DNA of 46,868 bases from Rhodobiaceae bacterium (lineage in GTDB: Bacteria; Pseudomonadota; Alphaproteobacteria; MED-G09), in NCBI GenBank assembly GCA_002723035.1, contig PBNH01000019.1, positions 1 to 46,868 of the forward strand, in the 5' to 3' direction. The position numbers and the translations under genes are program-made. Position 1 is the stretch's first letter. Every line of letters starts with the position of its first letter. Below the pieces are notes generated by a model. That model had not been told where the DNA came from, ran no database searches, and saw nothing but the letters and a program-made list of their open reading frames with translations. Below are positions 1 to 8,014 of the stretch, in pieces.

Positions 1-2
1 AA

Positions 3-1823
3 GTAGAAATACTTAAAGGCCCTAGTTCAGCTCTATATGGTTCAGATGGATTAGCTGGAGCAATTTCTTATACTACTAAAGATGCATCTGATTTAGCTGA
101 TTTAAATAATCCATTCTTTTCAGCGACGGCTTCATATGATGAAGCAAATGATGGAACAAAATATGGTTTTTTATCGGCCTTCGTTGGGAATAAGATGGAA
201 GGTCTTATTCAGATAACAAGAAGAGATATGAATGAGAGAAATCTTCATGATCAGATAAGCACTAAACCAAATGATATGAATGGTGAATCAAATAGCATCT
301 TATCAAAAATTAAATTTCTATTGACAGAGTCAATTGATCTAACTTTTACAATTGATGTTCAAGAGTGGGAAAGTGAATGGGATCTTCAAACTGAAACAGG
401 TTTCAGTTTCTTTCCAATACCTACTCAAACCTCATCAGCATTAGGTAATGATGAATCCTCAAGACATAGATTTTCTGTTGAACTTGGTTTCAATAATGAG
501 AATATGTTTTTTGATAATGGAAGAATTACAGTTTTTGCTCAAAACACTGAACAAGACCAAGTAACAAATAAATCAAAATTAGTTTTTTCAATGGGCATGA
601 GGGCAAGACCAACCCCATTTTCTGAATATCAAAATTTTCAATTTAACCAAGAAATATTCGGATTTTCTTCTGAGTTTTATAAAGAAATTAGACAATCTTC
701 AGGGATAAAACATCAAATTGTTTATGGATTTGAATATGAGTCAATTGAAGTTGAAAGACCTAGATATAGATATGAAACAAATTTAATTACTAGACAGTTA
801 AATTATAATATTAGCGGTCATACTTATCCCGATAAAACATTTCCTGATACAGAAACAATAAGACAAGGTATTTATTTTTCTGATAGAATTGAAGTCACTC
901 CCAAAGCAAGCATTGTTATAGGTGCACGGTATGACTCTTACGAACTTAAACCATCAGTCGATGAACTATTTAATAGAAGCAATGTAGCCAGAAATGAACT
1001 TTCTTATATAGATGATAGTGCCGTTTCATCCAAATTAGGTTTTATTTATGATCTAAATGATAATATTTCTCTATTTGCTCAATATGCTGAAGGTTTTAGA
1101 AGCCCTGATTATGAGAGTGCAAATATATCATTTACAAATTTTGCATTCCGTTACAGCGTAACGCCTAATCCAGACCTTGATTCTGAAGAAAGTGAAGGAT
1201 ATGAATTGGGTTTAAGAGGAAATAATTCGTTAGGGAACTCAAAAATAAACTGGTCGTTAGTTTATTTTGAAAATGATTACAAAGATTTCATTGAAACTCA
1301 ATTAACTGGAAGGTCACCTCAAGGGATTAGTTTATATAAATATGTAAATCTTAATGACGTTACAATCGATGGTTTTGAATTTGAATTACAAGCCATAATA
1401 AATGACAATTATTCTTTATACTTGGGTCATACAAACACAGAAGGAGAGCAGAATAATGAAGAGCTAATATCAATTGACCCTGATCAAACCATTTTAGGTT
1501 TAAGCTGGATTTCTGATAATGGAGGCTTCAATATTAAAGGAATAGCAAATATTTCTGAAAAAAGTATTGATGGATTAGCTCCTGTTTGCGGAAGAGGAGG
1601 ATGTAATAAATTATTAGAGCTTCCGGGAAGAGTTACTTATGATTTATTCTTCAACTTTAATATCAGTGAAAAAGTATTTGCAAATCTTGCAGTTAGAAAC
1701 CTTACAGATAAAAAATATTGGGACTGGGCATCAGTTAACGGTAAGGCAGAGAATGATCCTGAATTAGATCTTTATGTAAACTCCGGAAGAACAATAAGTG
1801 CCTCAATTAAGTACCTATTTTAA
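3..1823 (+). CDS. TonB-dependent receptor, heme/hemoglobin type (5' truncated by window)
   Basis: The reading frame is already open at base 3, so the start lies upstream; this is the end of the plug plus the whole beta-barrel of an outer-membrane, TonB-energised importer. The visible plug ends with VEILKGPSSALYGSDGLAGA, the usual plug motif. In the barrel, an FRSP segment and NPDLDSEESEGYELGLR (bases 1101-1216) resemble the FRAP/NPDL box of heme receptors, and the tail NLTDKKYWDW...SGRTISASIKYLF matches that family's C-terminus, ending in the terminal aromatic residue of outer-membrane barrels. A cysteine pair (CGRGGC) sits in a predicted surface loop before the last strands. It lies 18 bases upstream of a secreted microprotein and the NiSOD genes on the same strand. 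Heme is the best guess for the ligand; another metal complex is possible. Confidence 0.9.
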   Translation, partial: VEILKGPSSALYGSDGLAGAISYTTKDASDLADLNNPFFSATASYDEANDGTKYGFLSAFVGNKMEGLIQITRRDMNERNLHDQISTKPNDMNGESNSILSKIKFLLTESIDLTFTIDVQEWESEWDLQTETGFSFFPIPTQTSSALGNDESSRHRFSVELGFNNENMFFDNGRITVFAQNTEQDQVTNKSKLVFSMGMRARPTPFSEYQNFQFNQEIFGFSSEFYKEIRQSSGIKHQIVYGFEYESIEVERPRYRYETNLITRQLNYNISGHTYPDKTFPDTETIRQGIYFSDRIEVTPKASIVIGARYDSYELKPSVDELFNRSNVARNELSYIDDSAVSSKLGFIYDLNDNISLFAQYAEGFRSPDYESANISFTNFAFRYSVTPNPDLDSEESEGYELGLRGNNSLGNSKINWSLVYFENDYKDFIETQLTGRSPQGISLYKYVNLNDVTIDGFEFELQAIINDNYSLYLGHTNTEGEQNNEELISIDPDQTILGLSWISDNGGFNIKGIANISEKSIDGLAPVCGRGGCNKLLELPGRVTYDLFFNFNISEKVFANLAVRNLTDKKYWDWASVNGKAENDPELDLYVNSGRTISASIKYLF

Positions 1824-1841
1824 TTAAGAAGGATTAAAATT

Positions 1842-2042
1842 ATGAAAATTTATATTTTTACTTTTGTTTCATTATTCTCTGTTAGTGTTATGGCTCATCC
1901 TGGTCATGAGAATACTTTTTTTCATCATGAGGTAAATTCCATATTTTCCTCAATTTTGGCAATTTTATTTTTATATGCTATATTTCTTACCATAAAAAAA
2001 ATAACGAAAAATGCATTTAATAATATTGAAAAGAAAGGATAA
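1842..2042 (+). CDS. Secreted/membrane-anchored His-rich microprotein (HPGHE N-terminus)
   Basis: A 66-residue protein with a clear signal peptide (about residues 1-18, ending VMA) followed by HPGHENTFFHHE, then one hydrophobic segment (about residues 33-51) and a short basic tail. If cleaved after VMA, the mature protein starts with His and carries four histidines within 11 residues, a likely metal-binding end outside the membrane. The HPGH start is also found at the mature N-terminus of HupE/UreJ-type nickel permeases, but the multi-spanning permease body is absent. An AGAAGGA-like ribosome site precedes the ATG. It sits between the TonB receptor and sodN with short gaps, suggesting a role in nickel supply or NiSOD maturation. 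That role is inference; I know of no characterised homologue. Confidence 0.75.
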   Translation: MKIYIFTFVSLFSVSVMAHPGHENTFFHHEVNSIFSSILAILFLYAIFLTIKKITKNAFNNIEKKG

Positions 2043-2047
2043 TTTGT

Positions 2048-2521
2048 ATGTTTAAAGATTTTCAAATAGCTGAGGCACATTGTGATATCCCATGCAAAAT
2101 ATATGATCCTGCAATAGCACAAGTTGCAGCGCTAAGTGTAGTAAGATTAATTGATCTTCTTCATGAAATTGATGATGATGATAATAGCCTTAAATCAATT
2201 GCTCACAGATCTCGTTTAGTTATAGAGAAGGAAGCTCAAGCAAAAATTGTCAAAAATGAAGTTAATATAATTTGGGGTGATTATTTTAAAGCTCCACAAA
2301 TTGAGTCTCATCCTAATATCCATACCCTGGTCCATGAAATAATGATGACAGCATCTAAATGTAAGCAAGATGTAATTAGAGAAAATGCTGAAGAGCTAGT
2401 TAAAAAAGTTAATGAATTTGCTACAATTTTTTGGTCAACTAAAGGAATTGATACTGAAAATGTTGTTTGCCCCTATCCCCCAGAACTTATTGTTTCTAGA
2501 CCAAAATTAGATAGTGTTTAA
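2048..2521 (+). CDS. sodN: Nickel superoxide dismutase precursor
   Basis: NiSOD converts superoxide to oxygen and hydrogen peroxide using one nickel ion. The nickel hook HCDIPCKIY lies at residues 11-19: after removal of a 10-residue leader, His11 becomes His1 and Cys12 and Cys16 become the Cys2 and Cys6 ligands; Tyr19 corresponds to the conserved Tyr9. The remaining 140 or so residues are helical, as expected for the four-helix NiSOD subunit. A lysine (residue 17) replaces the usual glycine after Cys6. An AAAGGA ribosome site precedes the ATG. The stop overlaps the GTG start of the maturation protease by 8 bases, so the two are translationally coupled. Confidence 0.95.
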   Translation: MFKDFQIAEAHCDIPCKIYDPAIAQVAALSVVRLIDLLHEIDDDDNSLKSIAHRSRLVIEKEAQAKIVKNEVNIIWGDYFKAPQIESHPNIHTLVHEIMMTASKCKQDVIRENAEELVKKVNEFATIFWSTKGIDTENVVCPYPPELIVSRPKLDSV

Positions 2522-2810
2522 AATTTACAAAGTTCAAGGTAGTAGCATGTTGCCTACTATAAGGCATAACGATTATCTACTAACTTTTAAAGTTAAAAAA
2601 ATAGAAAAAAAAAGTATAATTGTATCTTTCTTAGACGACAAAAGATTTATAGTAAAAAGAGTCAAAGATATCTCTGAAAATTTTTTTACTCTTTCATCTG
2701 ATAATAAAATGACAGAGTCTGAGTTTTGTAATCAAAAATTTTCTGCGAACAAAATTTTTTATAAGGCTGTTTTAGCATACAGATATCCTTTTAAATTTAA
2801 TCTTTTATAG
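2514..2810 (+). CDS. sodX: NiSOD maturation protease (SodX-type, S24/S26 fold)
   Basis: A 98-residue small serine protease of the signal-peptidase/LexA fold. GSSMLPT (residues 9-15) supplies the nucleophile Ser11 and the lysine in RFIVKRV (Lys48) is the likely general base. It has no membrane anchor, unlike LepB. Homologues next to sodN are known to remove the short NiSOD leader so that the N-terminal histidine can bind nickel. The start is GTG at 2514, overlapping the sodN stop by 8 bases. The 3' end overlaps the convergent ceramidase-like gene by 14 bases. Confidence 0.88.
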   Translation: MFKIYKVQGSSMLPTIRHNDYLLTFKVKKIEKKSIIVSFLDDKRFIVKRVKDISENFFTLSSDNKMTESEFCNQKFSANKIFYKAVLAYRYPFKFNLL

Positions 2811-3762
2811 ATCTCTCTGTTCTATAGAATTTAAAGAAACACCATGTAGCGAAAGCTGTCATTAAATGCCAAATTCCATGAGGTTGAATAAATGAATCTG
2901 GGTTACAAAATCTAGTATCAGGATAACCTTGAAGCCATATTATAAAGGCCACAATATAGCTTACCATTCCAAGAAAAAACCATGGATAATGATTTCTTAT
3001 TTTTGACGGAGGTTTATTCGACAATAGAGCTGGTAACCAAAAAAGTATAATCCACCAATAATTTTGTAAATTTAAAAAAATTTCAATGGGAAAAATTCCA
3101 AAAATTGCTGCAACTAAAAAACCAATAAAGCCTGAATACCATTTATTAAATTTACCCCAAAATTTAAAAAGAAATTCTGAGATAATCCATAAAGCTATTG
3201 AAACACCAAATAAATCTAAATTAATACCCATACCTGTTCCAAAAAACCAACTTAGCAATGAAAATAAAAAAACGATCAATATATAATTAGTAAAAAATCT
3301 TTTTGAAGACCACTTACCTAATTCTTTTAGATTATATAACCAAGGAAGAATGATATAAGTGACCATACTTACATTATCAATCCATTGTCCCCAATAAGAA
3401 TGGGTTCCATGCATTAAAAAAGACCCTGGACCAAGAAAAATAACAACACTTGCATATAAAATTGAAATATTAGTTAAACCAATAAAATTATTTAATTTTT
3501 TTTTGACTTTATCTTCCTTAGATAAAATCCAAAGCATTAATAAGCCTACAAATATGAAGCCTAAATTACTGAAGGCATTAATAGGCTCACGAAAAATACC
3601 AGAACTTACTCTTTCACACCAACGTGAAACTCCTCCAATTTTGACATTAGCCTCTAAAGTAATAATTAACCCTAATTTAGCTAAAATAAAATAAACTATA
3701 AAAAAAGATAGAGAGAAAATTAATCCAATAATGAAGGAATTTTCTTTTCTAAAGATATTCAT
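2797..3762 (-). CDS. CREST-superfamily ceramidase-like membrane hydrolase
   Basis: A 321-residue protein with about seven membrane segments. Its conserved residues fit the zinc site of alkaline ceramidases: Ser114, His118 and Asp129 (GPGSFLMHGTHSYWGQWID) have the same spacing as Ser77-His81-Asp92 of human ACER3, and HGIWH near the C-terminus (His295, His299) matches His217/His221. A WCE motif at 48-50 resembles the ACER3 N-terminal calcium-site region, and SGIFREP...SNLGF follows. It probably hydrolyses an amide bond in a membrane lipid such as ceramide or another N-acyl lipid; the substrate is inference. It follows the cyclase-family gene by 2 bases on the same strand. Confidence 0.8.
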   Translation of the reverse strand: MNIFRKENSFIIGLIFSLSFFIVYFILAKLGLIITLEANVKIGGVSRWCERVSSGIFREPINAFSNLGFIFVGLLMLWILSKEDKVKKKLNNFIGLTNISILYASVVIFLGPGSFLMHGTHSYWGQWIDNVSMVTYIILPWLYNLKELGKWSSKRFFTNYILIVFLFSLLSWFFGTGMGINLDLFGVSIALWIISEFLFKFWGKFNKWYSGFIGFLVAAIFGIFPIEIFLNLQNYWWIILFWLPALLSNKPPSKIRNHYPWFFLGMVSYIVAFIIWLQGYPDTRFCNPDSFIQPHGIWHLMTAFATWCFFKFYRTERSIKD

Positions 3763-3764
3763 AT

Positions 3765-4697
3765 TTAATTTATCGCAATTGGATTAATGATCATTTGAAC
3801 AGCACCCTTTACTTTTGCTTGGCCTAAAACAAATAGAAACTCTAATACACCATCTTTTACAAGAGGTCCTGTATTCATAGACTCTAGTATATATATTCCA
3901 TTCTCTTTCAATAAAATTACATGGCCCTGATAAGGTTCATTTGGATCTTCGGGAGGAACAACATCTAAGCCAGATGTATCTGCACCAACTGCAACCACAC
4001 CTTTAGAAGCTAAATATCGAGCAACCTCTGGACTTTGACCAGGCTCAGATGAAACCCATAAAATTGGATCAGTTTCAAATTTTGCATCTATCCAGCCAGT
4101 ATGAAAAATGACTACATCACCCTCTTGAATAGGAGTTCCTTGCTTTTTTGCTATTGCCTTTACATCTTTAACTGAAAACGATTGACCAGCTTCTAAGTAT
4201 TCGACCCCAAAATGGTCTGTCATATCTAAAATGATACCTCTGGCTACAATCGGAGGTATTGTTTCAACTCCTAATTTTGTTAATCCATCAATTTGAGCAA
4301 AGTCTTTTCCCTTATTGCAGTTATAGAAAATACCATCAGGATCGCCTAAATGACCAAAGCCATCAATTTGTGACCCTATTCCAAACCAACCTTGAAAAAT
4401 ATCATCGTTATAAGTTGAATTAGGAAAAGGTTTATTACCAAATTGCTGATTGGGTTGAACAATTTGTAAAGATAGTGAGCGAGGTGGAAAAGCTGGAGTA
4501 TTAGCATCAATAGTTATACCTAAACTATATACCTTTCCAGTCTTAATTAATTTAGAGGCTTTTAAAATCGACTCAGGTGTAATTAGGTTTGCATTACCTA
4601 TTTCGTCGTTTGGACCCCATTTTGAAAACTCACACTCACTAGCATTTGATATTTGAATTAAATACAAATTCATAATTAAAATTAAAAAATATCTCAT
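3765..4697 (-). CDS. Secreted cyclase-family (kynurenine formamidase-like) metal hydrolase
   Basis: Cyclase/PF04199-type protein of about 310 residues with an N-terminal signal peptide (MRYFLILIMNLYLIQISNAS), so it acts in the periplasm or outside. The fold is suggested by the opening SKWGPNDEIGNANLIT, the central GSQIDGFGHLGDPDG segment, GDVVIFHTGW and VGADTSGLD. The classical HxGTHxDxPxH metal motif is altered: GSQ replaces the GTH part while the Asp and final His remain. The ATG at 4697 comes one base after the tag stop; a GTG nine bases upstream in the same frame (4706) is an alternative that would overlap tag by 8 bases. Family members hydrolyse amides or lactones; the substrate is unknown. 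Confidence 0.82.
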   Translation of the reverse strand: MRYFLILIMNLYLIQISNASECEFSKWGPNDEIGNANLITPESILKASKLIKTGKVYSLGITIDANTPAFPPRSLSLQIVQPNQQFGNKPFPNSTYNDDIFQGWFGIGSQIDGFGHLGDPDGIFYNCNKGKDFAQIDGLTKLGVETIPPIVARGIILDMTDHFGVEYLEAGQSFSVKDVKAIAKKQGTPIQEGDVVIFHTGWIDAKFETDPILWVSSEPGQSPEVARYLASKGVVAVGADTSGLDVVPPEDPNEPYQGHVILLKENGIYILESMNTGPLVKDGVLEFLFVLGQAKVKGAVQMIINPIAIN

Positions 4698-4698
4698 T

Positions 4699-5322
4699 TT
4701 ACTCACTCATTATCCTTTTTTTTAAATTAATTCCCTTAAGCAACACAGAACTATATAGAGATTTTAATTCTTTGTATCGAAAACAATCCTTTTCGTGATC
4801 ATTTATTATTCCTACAGCCTGTAAATACGCATAACAAATAGTTGGGCCAACAAATTTAAAACCTCTTTTTTTAAGTTCAGAAGAAATATTATTACTTAAC
4901 AATAGTTTACAATTATTATTTAATGTGTTTTTATTTTTTGTATCAATTGACTTTCTATTTGTAAAAGACCAGATATAATTATCAAAACTGTTAAATTCTT
5001 TTTGAATTTTTAAAAATGCTTTTGCATTATTTCTTATTGAAAAAAGTTTAAGTTTATTTCTTATTATCCCCTCATCCTTTAAAAGGATAATAATTTCTTT
5101 ATCTGTCATATTTGATACTTTTTTAATATTAAAATTGTAGAAAGCGTGTCGATAATTATTTCGTTTTTTAAGAATTGTTATCCAGCTTAATCCTGCTTGT
5201 TGTCCTTCTAAACATAGATTTTCAAACAATACTTTATCGTCATGAACAGGAACACCCCACTCCTCATCATGGTAACGAATATATAAATCGTCATCACCAG
5301 GCCATAAACATCTTTTTTTCAT
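4699..5322 (-). CDS. tag: DNA-3-methyladenine glycosylase I
   Basis: Removes 3-methyladenine from alkylated DNA, the first step of base excision repair in the cytoplasm. At 207 residues it is slightly longer than the E. coli enzyme. The zinc ligands are all visible: Cys5 and His18 near the N-terminus (RCLWP, RYHDEEWG), His176 and Cys180 in NDHEKDCFRY. The conserved LCLEGQQAGLSWITIL block carries Glu39, equivalent to the active-site Glu38 of E. coli. The helix-hairpin segment around FKFVGPTICYAYLQAVG is intact. It is the first gene of a minus-strand run with the cyclase-family and ceramidase-like genes; the grouping looks positional rather than functional. Confidence 0.95.
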   Translation of the reverse strand: MKKRCLWPGDDDLYIRYHDEEWGVPVHDDKVLFENLCLEGQQAGLSWITILKKRNNYRHAFYNFNIKKVSNMTDKEIIILLKDEGIIRNKLKLFSIRNNAKAFLKIQKEFNSFDNYIWSFTNRKSIDTKNKNTLNNNCKLLLSNNISSELKKRGFKFVGPTICYAYLQAVGIINDHEKDCFRYKELKSLYSSVLLKGINLKKRIMSE

Positions 5323-5418
5323 AGGTTATTCTATCAATCAAAGTATTAATAAGATATTAGAAAAAACTCTAGTAAAATTTTGTGTTTTAATTTTAAATGA
5401 ACCTATAAAGGAATTGTA

Positions 5419-5865
5419 ATGGAAAAAATTAATAATTTAATAAACTCAATAACAGAACCATTTTTATTAATTGGAGACTTCATTGTTCGTTTTGGATTAG
5501 GGGTTTCTTTCTTTCTTCATGGCTATGGAAAGCTTCCAATAAGTCAAGGATTTATAGACTTTTTAAGCTCTAAGGGAGTTCCACTGGCAAACATAACAGC
5601 GTATTTAGTGGCTTGGGGTGAAATTTTAGCTGGAATAAGTATAATTTTAGGCGGATTAATAATTAAATTTAAACCAATAATAGCAAATTTAATTACTAAA
5701 TTATCTGGATTAACTATTGTTATAATTATGATAAATGCCTTATTTATTGCCCATTCTAATTGGAGTATTTTTATAGGTGATAGAGGTTCAGTGTTATTTG
5801 CTAGTGAGCAACTTTTCTTATTAATTCTTGGTTTTTTCTTTTTTATTAAAGGAAATAGAACCTAG
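5419..5865 (+). CDS. DoxX-family inner-membrane protein
   Basis: A 148-residue protein with four predicted membrane helices. The DoxX signature is present: RFGLGVSFFLHGYGKL after the first segment, then a glycine-rich second half (VAWGEILAGISIILGG) and an ASEQLFLLILGFFFF final helix. DoxX/DoxD-family proteins are associated with quinone-linked or thiol redox processes, but most members lack a defined reaction. An AAAGGAAT ribosome site precedes the ATG. It is transcribed alone, divergently from tag, with the aldehyde dehydrogenase converging on it. Confidence 0.85.
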   Translation: MEKINNLINSITEPFLLIGDFIVRFGLGVSFFLHGYGKLPISQGFIDFLSSKGVPLANITAYLVAWGEILAGISIILGGLIIKFKPIIANLITKLSGLTIVIIMINALFIAHSNWSIFIGDRGSVLFASEQLFLLILGFFFFIKGNRT

Positions 5866-5983
5866 AAAACTTTTACCAATATTTTTTTCGATAATATTAG
5901 TTTTAATTCCATCAATTGAAAGTGTGTTTGCATTACTCATTAAATTTAGTTTTTTTAATGTTATATCCACAAAAATATTAAAT

Positions 5984-7468
5984 TTAATCTAATTTTATGC
6001 TTACTGTTTTTTGCTCTAAATAGGTTTTAAAACCCTCAATTCCTAATTCTCTTCCCCATCCAGACTCTTTATAACCACCAAAAGGTAAGGTTGGATGCAT
6101 GCCTCCATAATGATTTACCCAAACATTACCCGCTTTTATTCTATTAGCGACATTATGAACTTTATTTATATCATTAGAAAAAATACCTGAACCTAATCCA
6201 TACCTTGTATCATTTGCCAGATCCACAACCTCATCAACTGAATTAAATGGACATGCAGCTAACACAGGTCCAAAAATTTCTTCTTTTGCAATTCGCATAT
6301 CTTTACTTACTTTTCCAAAAACAGTTGGATTGAAAAAAAATCCATTATCATCATCTATAGAACCACCAGAAATAATATCTGCTCCCTCTTTTAGTCCAAT
6401 ATCTACATATTCAGAAACTTTTTTATATTGTGAACTAGATATTAAAGGGCCAAGAACAGTATCTTTATCAAATCCATTTCCAACTTTAAGATTTTTACTA
6501 AAATCAGCAATTCCTTTTATAGCTTCATCGTATATATCCTCTTGAATAAATAAACGAGAACCAGCAAAACAAACCTGACCACTATTACTAAAAATTGCCA
6601 TTGCTGCACCAGGAATTGCTATATCAAGATTTGCATCATTAAAAATTATACATGGTGATTTACCGCCTAACTCAAGTGTAACTCTCTTTAAATCATTGCT
6701 GCATTGACTAACAATTTTTTTGCCAACCTCGGTTGATCCTGTGAATGAAATCTTATCAAGATTAGAATTTTTAACTAAAAGCTCACCTGCACTTCCATCG
6801 CCAATTATTACATTTAAAACACCCGATGGAATACCAGCTTCTAATGCAGCTTCAGCAATAATTAGAGCGTTTAAAGGGGTGTCTTCAGCTGGCTTGACAA
6901 CACAACTACAACCTGCAGCTAATGCAGGCGCAACTTTTATAATAAATGTACCAAAAGGACCATTCCATGGAATTATTATTCCTACGGCACCAACTGGCTC
7001 ATAAGAAGTATAGCTATGAAATCTTTGATTATCACCACTAATAACATTTGAAAAATTATCACCAGTTACTTTATCAACCATACCAGAGTAGTATCTTATC
7101 CAATCAATAGCCCAACCAATAAAGGTTTTTGCAACTATAACAGGCATACCGTTATCAATGACTTCAACTTCTACTATTTGTTCGATTCTCTCCTCTAAAA
7201 GATCTGCCCATTTCCATAAAATTTTACCCCTTTTAGATGCGGACATATCCCTCCAAATACCACTATCGAAAGCCTCTCTTGCTGATTTACATGCAAAATC
7301 CACTTCTTCTTTTCCTGCCAGTTGAACTTTTGAAATAACTTTTTTTGTGGCAGGGTTTATAACATCCAAGACATTATCATTAGCTGAATTATGCCAGTTT
7401 CCATTAATCATATGATTATGATTTTTTTCTAAAAATTTATTTGTTTTATCTAAAATTTTATAGCTCAT
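5984..7468 (-). CDS. NAD(P)-dependent aldehyde dehydrogenase
   Basis: Oxidises an aldehyde to the acid. With the ATG at 7468 the protein has 494 residues, a standard ALDH length. The cofactor region (IIPWNGPFG, KPAEDTPLNA, FTGSTEVGK), the general-base Glu in VTLELGGKSP, the catalytic Cys in NSGQVCFAGSR and the EEIFGPV and LPFGGYKESGWGRE blocks are intact. An in-frame ATG ten codons upstream exists, but the later ATG has AGGA five bases before it. The sequence resembles the betaine-aldehyde/phenylacetaldehyde group; the substrate cannot be read from the sequence. It stands alone, with no operon partner to hint at a pathway. Confidence 0.93.
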   Translation of the reverse strand: MSYKILDKTNKFLEKNHNHMINGNWHNSANDNVLDVINPATKKVISKVQLAGKEEVDFACKSAREAFDSGIWRDMSASKRGKILWKWADLLEERIEQIVEVEVIDNGMPVIVAKTFIGWAIDWIRYYSGMVDKVTGDNFSNVISGDNQRFHSYTSYEPVGAVGIIIPWNGPFGTFIIKVAPALAAGCSCVVKPAEDTPLNALIIAEAALEAGIPSGVLNVIIGDGSAGELLVKNSNLDKISFTGSTEVGKKIVSQCSNDLKRVTLELGGKSPCIIFNDANLDIAIPGAAMAIFSNSGQVCFAGSRLFIQEDIYDEAIKGIADFSKNLKVGNGFDKDTVLGPLISSSQYKKVSEYVDIGLKEGADIISGGSIDDDNGFFFNPTVFGKVSKDMRIAKEEIFGPVLAACPFNSVDEVVDLANDTRYGLGSGIFSNDINKVHNVANRIKAGNVWVNHYGGMHPTLPFGGYKESGWGRELGIEGFKTYLEQKTVSIKLD

Positions 7469-7473
7469 TTTAA

Positions 7474-7477
7474 TCCT
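7474..7477 (-). promoter_or_regulatory. Ribosome binding site deciding the ALDH start
   Basis: AGGA (minus strand) lies five bases upstream of the ATG at 7468. The alternative ATG ten codons upstream has no comparable site, and the later start gives the N-terminus expected for the family. Confidence 0.55.
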
Positions 7478-7582
7478 GAAAAATTTTTTAATAGTCAAAT
7501 ATTAAATACAATCAAAATTATCTCAAGAAAAATTTAACATTAAAATTTTCTTATTTATTAATTATTAAATTAGAGCTGTGTC

Positions 7583-7990
7583 TTATTTATCTTTTTTTTT
7601 CTCAAGACTTAATTTATCTTTTAAACTCATAATATATGCTGCAGCTGATAAGATTAAAATAGCACCAGCCTCACCCAATAGCATCAAGGCATCCATCTCT
7701 TTGCTTTGCATTATTATTAAACGACAAAGAGCTGTAATAGCAATAATTATTGGCAAAGTAACTGGTATTCTGTTGGTACTGTAAAAAGCTCCCACCATTC
7801 CAATTATTTCTGCGTAAATAAAAAGTAAAAAAAGATCAGCAAGCATTATATTTTTTGCAAGAATCATTGAAAAAGTATACTGTGCTGCAGCAATACAGGT
7901 TGCAATTCCAATAACTGCAAGAAGAACCCTTTCACTGGCTACTGTTGTCCAGTGGAGACCTTTAACTATTTTTGTAAATTTAAAATCCAT
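7583..7990 (-). CDS. PsiE-like integral membrane protein
   Basis: A 135-residue protein with four predicted membrane helices and a charged tail. The pattern of a loop with YAEIIGMVGAF and NRIPVTLPIIIAITALCRLIIM fits the phosphate-starvation-inducible PsiE family. PsiE has no defined biochemical role; in E. coli it is induced by phosphate starvation. No Pho-box-like element is evident upstream. It follows the methyltransferase gene on the same strand with a gap of about 24 bases, so the two may be cotranscribed. Confidence 0.75.
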   Translation of the reverse strand: MDFKFTKIVKGLHWTTVASERVLLAVIGIATCIAAAQYTFSMILAKNIMLADLFLLFIYAEIIGMVGAFYSTNRIPVTLPIIIAITALCRLIIMQSKEMDALMLLGEAGAILILSAAAYIMSLKDKLSLEKKKDK

Positions 7991-8014
7991 AAATGATAAT
8001 ATCTAGTTATTAGT

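Noticed and set aside
1925-2122. 65-residue minus-strand frame across the HPGHE and sodN genes
   Set aside because: Antisense to two well-supported genes, with no ribosome site or domain.
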